Part shown: positions 57,992 through 64,000 of the stretch, one piece after another | Numbering within the stretch: the first letter of the stretch is position 1 | How the letters are laid out: each line of letters starts with the position of its first letter | Source: Paenibacillus tyrphae | GTDB lineage: Bacteria > Bacillota > Bacilli > Paenibacillales > NBRC-103111 | Assembly (NCBI RefSeq): GCF_027925525.1 | Contig: NZ_BSDJ01000002.1 | Location: 327,337-391,336, forward strand | Length of the DNA stretch: 64,000 bases | Reading direction: 5' to 3' | The notes under the pieces: model-generated | Database searches by the model: none | What the model was told of the DNA's origin: nothing | Seen by the model: the letters and a program-made list of their open reading frames with translations, nothing else | Translations under genes and position numbers: made by a program

Positions 57992-59074
57992 CTAGAACGA
58001 GTATGCGCTGCGGCGCAGCAGCCAAATGAAAAACGGTCCGCCACACAGCGCGGTCACGATCCCGACCGGAAGCTCCTCCGGCGCAATGATGAGCCTCGCA
58101 AACACGTCGGCCCAGATCATGAACGACGCTCCCAGCAATACGCTAACCGGTAAAACGCGGCGGTGATCCGAACCGACCATCAGCCGAACCAAGTGCGGGA
58201 TCATTAAGCCGATAAACCCGATGGCTCCGCTCACGGCAACGATCACCCCTGTCAGCAAGGAGGTCAGAATCACCAGGACTTTACGGAAGCGGTCCATGTT
58301 CACCCCCAAGGTCACGGCCGTCTCTTCCCCCATGAGCAGCGCGTTCAGCGAACGGTATTGGAGCAGCAGATACAACGTACCGGCAACGACAATACAGGAC
58401 GGAAACGTCAAGTAGCTCCATTTGGCCCCGGTCAGGCTTCCCATCATCCAGAACATCGCCGAGCGGATGCCTTCTTCCTTGGGAGCCATCGTGACGATGA
58501 AGCTGGTCAAGGCCGACAGCATCATGGATACCGCAATACCGGCGAGCAACAAGCGGGTATTGGACAGCGCGCCTCCAACACGGGCCAGCATGTACACCAG
58601 AACAATGGCAATGAGCGAACCGATAAAAGCCGACACGGATAAAGCATACTGCCCGAACAACTGGAAAGCGCCGAACAAAATGACGAGCGTCGCGGCAGCG
58701 GATGCCCCCGAGGACACGCCCAGAATATACGGGTCGGACAGCGGATTGCGGGTCAATGCCTGAATCGCGGTGCCCACCACAGCCAGTCCGCCTCCAACGA
58801 CGGCGCCAAGCAGCACCCGCGGGAAACGGATATCCCAGACGATGTTGCCCTGCGCTTTGGACCAATCGGGCTCTAGCCACCGGTCTAATCCAGGAATATG
58901 CGAGAAGGCAATCTTCCAGACGGTCGACGGCTCGATGCGAACCGGTCCCAGCATGACTGCAAGTGTAATCGAACCGAGCAAAATTCCGAACAACCCCAAC
59001 AGCACCAAGGGGAAACGTCCTTCGGCTACGGCCCGGTCCGCTGGCGCAGACCTCTCTTGTATGATGCTGCTCAT
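57992..59074 (-). CDS. btuC: Corrinoid ABC transporter permease (FecCD family)
   Basis: 360 residues, about ten helices, GAGGGGGAGT upstream of the ATG. Family hallmarks: RFPRVLLGAVVGGGLAVVGT, NPLSDPYILGVSSGA, GFIGLMIPHLVRLMVGSDHR. It is the first large gene after the cobalamin riboswitch, in the order btuC-btuD-btuF-methyltransferase. Confidence 0.9.
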   Translation of the reverse strand: MSSIIQERSAPADRAVAEGRFPLVLLGLFGILLGSITLAVMLGPVRIEPSTVWKIAFSHIPGLDRWLEPDWSKAQGNIVWDIRFPRVLLGAVVGGGLAVVGTAIQALTRNPLSDPYILGVSSGASAAATLVILFGAFQLFGQYALSVSAFIGSLIAIVLVYMLARVGGALSNTRLLLAGIAVSMMLSALTSFIVTMAPKEEGIRSAMFWMMGSLTGAKWSYLTFPSCIVVAGTLYLLLQYRSLNALLMGEETAVTLGVNMDRFRKVLVILTSLLTGVIVAVSGAIGFIGLMIPHLVRLMVGSDHRRVLPVSVLLGASFMIWADVFARLIIAPEELPVGIVTALCGGPFFIWLLRRSAYSF

Positions 59075-59104
59075 CGGACTCCCCCTCTTTTTCTATGTAC
59101 AAGC

Positions 59105-59146
59105 AAAAAGGAGCATCTCCAACCACGCTCAGCGGTTAGAAATGCT
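59105..59146 (-). terminator. Leader terminator between riboswitch and btuC
   Basis: On the minus strand GGAGCATTTCTAACC pairs over 15 positions with GGTTGGAGATGCTCC and is followed by TTTTTG. It ends 30 bases before btuC and overlaps the end of the 22-codon leader ORF, so it may act as the switch's expression platform or as an attenuator. Confidence 0.75.
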
Positions 59147-59204
59147 CCTCCATAAGAGATGACGACCCGATGAACCCATCAAGGTCTCGAATTAGCTCCA
59201 GCAT
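59136..59204 (-). CDS. 22-codon leader ORF in the cobalamin riboswitch leader
   Basis: ATG to TAA encodes MLELIRDLDGFIGSSSLMEE followed by HF. GGGGAGGTG sits seven to eight bases before the ATG, stronger than many real genes here. The stop codon lies inside the 5' arm of the leader terminator, so ribosomes finishing the ORF would disturb it. There is no run of a single amino acid as in amino-acid attenuators. Function unknown. Confidence 0.5.
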   Translation of the reverse strand: MLELIRDLDGFIGSSSLMEEHF

Positions 59205-59245
59205 CCTAACACCTCCCCATTCTCCGCAGGTTATAGCAGTGTTGT

Positions 59246-59440
59246 CAAAACAGGCAGGTCTCCTGACTCAGGGGTTCTCCTTCGGCGTCTTCCCGGAAAT
59301 AAGCTCCAGTGACGTTGTGCCAAAAAATAGCCGGACTTTCCGGCTCCCATAACAGTGGCGGGACCGCGACGGATTTGCACCGTACTTCCCTTTTAAGCTT
59401 CAGCCGAGCGCTGAAGCACCTGTTTCCACCTATTCGGTTG
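59246..59440 (-). ncRNA. Cobalamin riboswitch
   Basis: On the minus strand the conserved blocks appear in order: GGTGGAAACAGGTGC, AAAAGGGAAGTACGGTGCAA, ATCCGTCGCGGTCCCGCCAC, the B12 box end CTGT, and GAGTCAGGAGACCTGCCTGT. This is the standard adenosyl- or other cobalamin aptamer. It stands ahead of the btuCDF genes and should turn them off when the vitamin is abundant. Confidence 0.95.
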
Positions 59441-59461
59441 TCCACAGTAAGTCTATAGCAG

Positions 59462-59923
59462 TCTGGAAGCCAATGTCAACTGAAATTATTCATGCAGAGA
59501 CAACCGTGACGCCCTGTTCTTGCAAGTTTTCGACGATCGCTTGAAATAACGGCCGGTTTCCTATCATATTGCCACAGGATAGGATGCTCTGCCTTTCTCC
59601 CAAATGTCCAGCTCTTCGCTCGTCATCACATAGGGTAAGTTGAAGCTACCTATATAAACTAGTCTATGGATGGATTCTTTGCTTGATGCAATATATTTTT
59701 TTAATTCGTCGCAGAATACAAAATCGATAAAAGAACGGTATACGGTGGGCTATCTCCATCGGATCGCTTTGATCATCTAGCAGTGTGAATTTAAAATGCG
59801 CCCGGGCTTCCTCCATCGGACCTTCAAGTTTTACGATCCGGATTTTTTAAAATAAGTTCAGCGCCTTGGTCCAATATAGATATCGCAAATACGGGTACCC
59901 TCTCCAACATTCCCACACTTTCA
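59462..59923 (-). pseudogene. Decayed coding region, origin unclear
   Basis: The minus strand shows protein-like pieces in changing frames, e.g. EGPMEEARAHFKFTLLDDQ, IGSFNLPYVMTSEELDIWEK and NRPLFQAIVENLQEQGVTVV, interrupted by stops. No intact frame or family could be assigned. Confidence 0.35.
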
Positions 59924-60217
59924 TTACTCTTCATTTAGCCATGCTTCGTAACCATGGGGCATTAGCTTCCCTATTACTAAGTCTAGACTCTCCTGCCCAG
60001 GCCGATTTGTCGTTACCGATCGATGGACATCATTATGAGCTGCAGCGCTATCTTTACCGGTAACTATAACAATGACCTCGGCTAAATTTCTATCCGTCAG
60101 ATGTTCGTACAATAAGGCGAGCAGCGGATAGTATTCCTCTTCTCCAATGCCTGCCGGGAACGCTTTACTTAACATGTTACAAGTCCTTTCCAAATGGTCC
60201 GGTATTGGATCGCTCAT
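59924..60217 (-). CDS. Small protein, possibly DUF3349-like
   Basis: 97 residues from an ATG preceded by AGGAGGAATTAAC. The pattern FPAGIGEEEYYPLLALLYEH followed by LTDRNLAEVI resembles DUF3349 proteins of unknown role. The C-terminal half is hydrophilic. It may have been in one transcript with the small gene upstream. Confidence 0.65.
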   Translation of the reverse strand: MSDPIPDHLERTCNMLSKAFPAGIGEEEYYPLLALLYEHLTDRNLAEVIVIVTGKDSAAAHNDVHRSVTTNRPGQESLDLVIGKLMPHGYEAWLNEE

Positions 60218-60471
60218 GTTAATTCCTCCTGAGAAGATGATGCCAAGCCGGGAAAATTTTCCTCTGAAACGATTCCAGCGGAGGACCTGTCTGCACTTCT
60301 CGTTATTGTCATAAAAACAAACTCTTTTCCCGTAAAACAGTTCCTTGGCACCGATACTCTCTCCAACATTCTATCAGTTCTTGGACACACAATAAAATAT
60401 TCCAACAAAAAAATAACCACAGTACGGCTTTTTTCCGTATTGTGGCTTCGATGAGATTCCATATTTTACAA

Positions 60472-60615
60472 TTATCCTTTTTGCGAAAGCAGCCAATCCT
60501 CATAACAGGGACTGCAAAGGACTTCGAGACGTTCTTCAATGCCGCTGTCGTCATAGATCGTAATGCTGTGTGCAGTTTCGGTGTTTTTTTCGCAATAATA
60601 GCATTGGTGGGACAT
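60472..60615 (-). CDS. 47-aa zinc-ribbon-like protein
   Basis: A short frame ATG-TAA encoding MSHQCYYCEKNTETAHSITI and, near the end, LCSPCYEDWLL. Two CxxC pairs (positions 5/8 and about 34/37) make a zinc ribbon likely. AAGGAGG lies 13 bases before the ATG, a little far. It was too short for ordinary gene calls. Confidence 0.6.
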   Translation of the reverse strand: MSHQCYYCEKNTETAHSITIYDDSGIEERLEVLCSPCYEDWLLSQKG

Positions 60616-60669
60616 GGAATAATATTTTCCTCCTTGTAGTATTCAGATGTTAAGCCGCTGCGGCCACTT

Positions 60670-61134
60670 TCATGCGGGGACGGGCTGCTTTAAACCATTG
60701 CAGGCAAAAAACATGCCGTTTGCCGCTAAGGCAAATACAAGCACAGTCGCGCGGTAAAAGAAGCTCTTCCGATGCGGCACCGGGTCAACATAGATCATGG
60801 ACACCGTAAATAAATAAACCCGCCAAAAAAACATGGACATGCATTAGGAGATGTATAATCAAACTTTGATGCCAGCATTCCAAGCAGCAAATGCCCGGTC
60901 ATATGAGCCGCAAAATCCGTAAGAGCCCGTTGAGCCAATGGTCCGATCACAGCCATAGCCGCCATGCCAACACCAAATAAACCAGCATACATAGCGGTAA
61001 AACGGCCATGGCTTGAAGCGACGTCCAACTGCGATGGCTGCATAAACATAAAGAACGAAAACCACTACGGCCAACATCGCCAGTCCAAGCTCGACAAAAC
61101 CCCTCATCTCGTAATGAAACGACTCATGATTCAT
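60670..61134 (-). pseudogene. CtaG-like (caa3 oxidase assembly) pseudogene
   Basis: The start (MNHESFHYEMRGFVELGLAM) has GGAAGGATG upstream. Homologous pieces continue in other frames: GVGMAAMAVIGPLAQRALTD, HMTGHLLLGML, and VSMIYVDPVPHRKSFFYRAT to a stop at 60670. At 465 bases it is about half the normal length, with several shifts and an internal deletion. Confidence 0.75.
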
Positions 61135-61139
61135 TCGGT

Positions 61140-61616
61140 GACATCCTTCCAAGCTTGACCTTTTCGAACGAACGAGGAACATACTTCCGGCCAAGATCAT
61201 GGTTATGGCGGTAAAGTTCCATATCAGGTCGTAGACGATGACATTCTCGACATAGCGGATTTGGTGGATTCGCATGAGCTTGTGCTGGATCGTTCCGTCA
61301 TACAACTGGAAAGCGCCGCTACCACGAAAGACCCCACCCCAAACCTTTGGAGATGCAGGGCGTTTCGTCGGAGAAGATCGGCAAACATAAACAGCCCGCC
61401 GATCGTTGCAAACCAACTAAAAGCGTGAAACAAACCATCCGAGACCAAGCCGATGCCGGTTGTAGATTTATCGTAGAAATGGTGCCAATGCAGCAATTGA
61501 TGAAATACGACTTCATCGATAAAAGCTACCAAGACCAGTCAGAACAGACAGCCTGCCCCTACATTACGCCCAAAATGGGATTGTGTGTCTTTCGGTTTTA
61601 TCGTTTGACTAGCCAT
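61140..61616 (-). pseudogene. DUF2243 membrane-protein pseudogene
   Basis: The pieces VAFIDEVVFHQLLHWHHFYD, GLFHAFSWFATIGGLFMFAD and GAFQLYDGTIQHKLMRIHQI are typical of DUF2243. An in-frame TGA at 61539-61541 and a frameshift near 61340 break it. DUF2243 and CtaG-like genes are often neighbours, so both were lost together. Confidence 0.78.
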
Positions 61617-61627
61617 AAATTCGCCAA

Positions 61628-61972
61628 TTAGCCGGTAACCTTTTTTCTTTCCCGGTCGATTGCCAAAAATCGGTGATACACCGCTTCACCGACCCCGAGA
61701 AACAGCGTGAGGAAGATGAGCCCGCCGATACTCAAATCCCATTTCAGCAAGGAAGCGACGACCCAAAAATATACAAAGGCCAGTACCGCATCAACAAGCG
61801 TTGCGACTGTATTGTTGCTTATCCTCAGCACATACTGGTCCCCCACCAAATAAGCTATCACGCTAAGGACAACGGAAGCTATGGTCGCTTCCCAGAACGT
61901 TGCCTTTGTCAGCCAAAGGAGGATCGTAACGGCAATCGCTCCATTAAGCAAAAGCTTGAAAAGAATTTTCAC
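61628..61972 (-). CDS. DUF2512 (YndM-like) membrane protein
   Basis: 114 residues from a GTG, four helices, pattern LLNGAIAVTILLWLTKATFW and VGDQYVLRISNNTVATLVDA. Function unknown; members are often under stress or sporulation control in Bacillota. It appears intact although its neighbours are decayed. Confidence 0.82.
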   Translation of the reverse strand: MKILFKLLLNGAIAVTILLWLTKATFWEATIASVVLSVIAYLVGDQYVLRISNNTVATLVDAVLAFVYFWVVASLLKWDLSIGGLIFLTLFLGVGEAVYHRFLAIDRERKKVTG

Positions 61973-62047
61973 AACAAAGCCCCTTTTTTTAGGATGGTAA
62001 CTTTAATGTGCTCATTATTTTCTTTACAAATTCATGGAGTGAGTTTG

Positions 62048-62082
62048 AACGGAAAAAGGCATCTCGTCAATGAGATGCCTTA
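62048..62082. terminator. Hairpin with T/A runs
   Basis: AAGGCATCTCGTC and AATGAGATGCCTT form a stem between the DUF2512 gene and the region without genes. Confidence 0.5.
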
Positions 62083-62487
62083 CACAACCTCCCTTATTTT
62101 AATCAAAAATATATTCGGCTCATTGTCAAAGGCATGGGTATAGATCATCTTGATATTTCGATCATAAAGATCGCTCTCTCAGGAACGATTAAAAATATCT
62201 ATATACTCACCCGTTATCAATACATAACTTCACTATCAATATCAATATAGGCCAAGGATACGGAAACTTCTATTAATTTCTTTGGAACATGATTCAAAAA
62301 ATTCATCTGTGGGCATTTCAAATTGTATGTGATGTGCCTTAGTCGTCCCCGTACGTATGAACGCAGTGCGCTCCGGTGGGTTGGGCCGTCATGACACCAA
62401 TGGAAGCTGTACCCTTTGCGGCCCGTATTCTTGAGCTAGAAATCCATTTTTTTGGGAGCGACTGGTTTAACAAACTGTTCCATTTTC
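62083..62487. other. Region without recognisable genes
   Basis: No frame longer than about 60 codons has a ribosome-binding site, and no family was recognised. The base composition becomes AT-richer toward the right. Confidence 0.4.
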
Positions 62488-62877
62488 TCAATCTCTAACT
62501 TTTATCTCTCTCATGTAGCGAGTTACTGCAAAACAATTTTCCAAATCTTCATCCCCTAAGGACCAATATAAAATTGTATTCATATGGGTTTTATCATCCT
62601 TTTCAAGAAAATTTTTTATTCTGTTCCATATTAAAGGACTGAAATTTTTTTCATTAAGATAATCATTAAATGAGGCTATAATTATCACCATAAGTGCAAA
62701 TTTTCCTTCAATATTAAGTAGAGTATTTTCATAAAATGCAAGAAATTCTTCTATACGAGATGCGTTTGCTACAATGTACTCCCAATCTTGACAAAATTCA
62801 TCAGGTTCTGGCAAACCTAACTTTTCTATGAGAAAATCTCTTGCCGATTTGGTAACATATTTCGGATTATTTTTCAT
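62488..62877 (-). CDS. Orphan protein, function unknown
   Basis: 129 residues from the ATG at 62877 (GGAGGAGTT upstream). Acidic, mostly helical, without signal or membrane segment (e.g. CQDWEYIVANASRIEEFLAF; ILYWSLGDEDLENC). AT-rich compared with the rest of the window. It follows a truncated VgrG-like fragment, which makes an immunity or cargo role possible but unproved. Confidence 0.6.
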   Translation of the reverse strand: MKNNPKYVTKSARDFLIEKLGLPEPDEFCQDWEYIVANASRIEEFLAFYENTLLNIEGKFALMVIIIASFNDYLNEKNFSPLIWNRIKNFLEKDDKTHMNTILYWSLGDEDLENCFAVTRYMREIKVRD

Positions 62878-62969
62878 AACTCCTCCATTATTTTGGCTTA
62901 GTTCTTGGATACTTACTATTATATTAGGTAAGAGTTGTCGACCCCCCCCTTCTTTTTTACAACCATATA

Positions 62970-63296
62970 GCTCGGGCAAAGAACAGCGTCCTTTTACATT
63001 AAACGGAAAATCCATAGATTTCATGCAGTTGACCGAGGAACAACGGTTCCTCCGGTTGCCCTTCCTGAGCTGCATACAGGCCGATAGGGTCGCGGTAGCT
63101 GCCTTGCCGCACCAAAGCTTGGCTCTTCCTCGCTCATGATGCCCCCGAGCTGCATTCGGGCATGAGCTCCGGGAAACCGCGTCATTTTTATTTCTTCAAG
63201 CCGCAGCTTTCCGTACGACCATTTCAGCATAAGATCCTGTACGGTCAGGCCCGACAGTCGATCCGATTCGTTGTATGAAACATAAAGCTTATTCAC
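62970..63296 (-). pseudogene. Truncated VgrG/late-control-D-like fragment
   Basis: The intact start (MNKLYVSYNESDRLSGLTVQ, then GAHARMQLGGIMSEEE) resembles the N-terminus of phage late-control-D/VgrG-like spike proteins. After about 60 codons the frame shifts; the homologous reading continues as YRDPIGLYAAQEGQPEEPLF and GQLHEIYGFSV, then stops. No spike or effector part remains. Confidence 0.45.
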
Positions 63297-63507
63297 TAAA
63301 GTTTCATTAATCCGGAATCATGGAAGATGAATTTTATTTAAGGTCAGTAAAATAAACGTGTAACTTGTTGAGGTGTTTAAAAAAAATCTGGAAAATATTC
63401 ATACGCCATTTAAGTATATTTTTATTTAAATGATGGGTTTCTCATCGAGTAACCTCGCTGAAGAAAAAAACCTTGAGTGACGGAAACCACTCAAGGAGAT
63501 TGCAAAT
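63297..63507. other. Intergenic, AT-rich
   Basis: It holds a terminator near 63464-63498 (CTTGAGTG / CACTCAAG with a T-run on the minus strand) for the gene to the right. Nothing else was recognised. Confidence 0.5.
63464..63498 (-). terminator. Intrinsic terminator of the last gene
   Basis: On the minus strand CCTTGAGTG pairs with CACTCAAGG and is followed by seven T, just past the stop at 63508. Confidence 0.8.
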
Positions 63508-63939
63508 TTAATATAAGAATTCATACTTGTTTGTTTCTTTATTAAAAGTAACATCAATTGGGGGGACCTCAAAACCAAATGCTATGGAAGCCCATTCGAT
63601 CATAGCAACTACTAAACCCTCTTCTTGAAAATCACACGGTGCTATATTTATAGAGTGGATGACAATTATTGTATTTTTTTCATACTTTGAATTACTCAGA
63701 ATTTGGCCGCTTACTTTCTTCAGCCCTTCTATCAAATAAATAACATCTTCGTCAAAAATGGTATCTTCACCGACTATTTGCTTATTAGCAAAAACCAATT
63801 TTAACCCATCACACACTTCTATTATGCCATCTTGTTCATTGTAATTTGATATTGAAGTATACTTGGCAATTATTTTGATGTAAATTCCCCATGTAGATTT
63901 GAAAACTCTGTAGGTGTGCTCAACTAGACTCAAAAAAAC
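63508..63939 (-). CDS. Orphan protein, function unknown
   Basis: About 143 residues from the GTG at 63939 (GAGGATAGGCG upstream); an ATG five codons earlier has no ribosome-binding site. Strongly AT-rich codons, soluble beta/alpha pattern (GLKLVFANKQIVGEDTIFDE; NTIIVIHSINIAPCDFQEEG). The length, isolation and composition resemble immunity proteins of polymorphic toxin loci, but I recognise no family. Confidence 0.6.
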   Translation of the reverse strand, partial: VFLSLVEHTYRVFKSTWGIYIKIIAKYTSISNYNEQDGIIEVCDGLKLVFANKQIVGEDTIFDEDVIYLIEGLKKVSGQILSNSKYEKNTIIVIHSINIAPCDFQEEGLVVAMIEWASIAFGFEVPPIDVTFNKETNKYEFLY

Positions 63940-64000
63940 ACCGCCTATCCTCATGAAATATTAAATATTTCATAATAGACTTATCAAAAAAGTTCTCTTT

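Noticed and set aside
56163..59074. Iron-siderophore uptake operon
   Set aside because: The three proteins alone would allow it, but the cobalamin riboswitch upstream is unambiguous, so corrinoid uptake is preferred.
60214..60462. 82-codon leftward ORF overlapping the start of the 97-aa gene
   Set aside because: No ribosome-binding site and no protein-like pattern; it mainly covers the upstream region of the next gene.

Overview
The window looks like a chromosomal segment of a Paenibacillus-type member of the Bacillota. The reasons are YesM/YesN two-component genes beside a sugar ABC transporter, strong AGGAGG ribosome-binding sites with GTG and TTG starts, DUF606 and DUF4303 family genes, and iturin-type lipopeptide chemistry. 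The ends differ: 62-64 kb is AT-richer and full of broken or orphan genes. No tRNA, rRNA, CRISPR array or origin was seen.

Left part (1-13.4 kb): a secreted carbohydrate-binding protein cut by the window edge lies downstream of a carbohydrate-uptake block read leftward (YesM-like kinase, YesN-like regulator, two permeases, lipoprotein binding protein). Next comes a BlaI-like repressor, a BlaR1-like M56 metalloprotease sensor and a DUF5643 protein, with two BlaI-type operators upstream. A decayed IS91-type transposase follows.

Middle left (13.4-22 kb): ordinary accessory genes. They are an MFS exporter, a three-gene DUF606 / Crp-family / DUF606 operon, a DUF4303 protein, a tandem-domain MerR regulator, a cytochrome P450 pseudogene beside a TetR regulator, an APH-family kinase with a small partner, a DinB protein and a GNAT acetyltransferase.

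Centre (22.1-45 kb): the main locus. A strong sigma-A-type promoter and a leader of about 230 nt precede a discrete malonyl-CoA transacylase (fenF-like). Next is one giant gene of 7127 codons. Its domain order is FAAL-ACP-KS-ACP-aminotransferase-C-(A remnant)-PCP-C-A-PCP-C-A-PCP-C-A-PCP-E-C-PCP-TE. The first third is the iturin/mycosubtilin-type machinery that makes a beta-amino fatty acid. Only three complete A domains follow (unassigned, Phe-like, Arg-like with epimerisation). The last module has lost its A domain and the catalytic His of its C domain. The predicted product is a lipotripeptide built on a beta-amino fatty acid, released by the TE, which I do not recognise as a described compound.

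Right part (45-59.5 kb): a LysR/MFS pair; a nitroreductase; a MarR repressor and a flavin monooxygenase sharing a clear operator; a two-gene membrane b/c cytochrome operon; a DUF6262 gene; a histidine kinase overlapping a nicotianamine-synthase-like gene; a rubredoxin-methyltransferase fusion; and a corrinoid ABC transporter (btuC-btuD-btuF) behind a cobalamin riboswitch. The riboswitch leader also holds a 22-codon ORF and a terminator.

Right end (59.5-64 kb): a graveyard with a few live small genes: a 97-aa protein, a 47-aa zinc-ribbon protein, broken CtaG and DUF2243 genes, a DUF2512 membrane protein, two AT-rich orphan genes and a truncated VgrG/late-control-D-like fragment.
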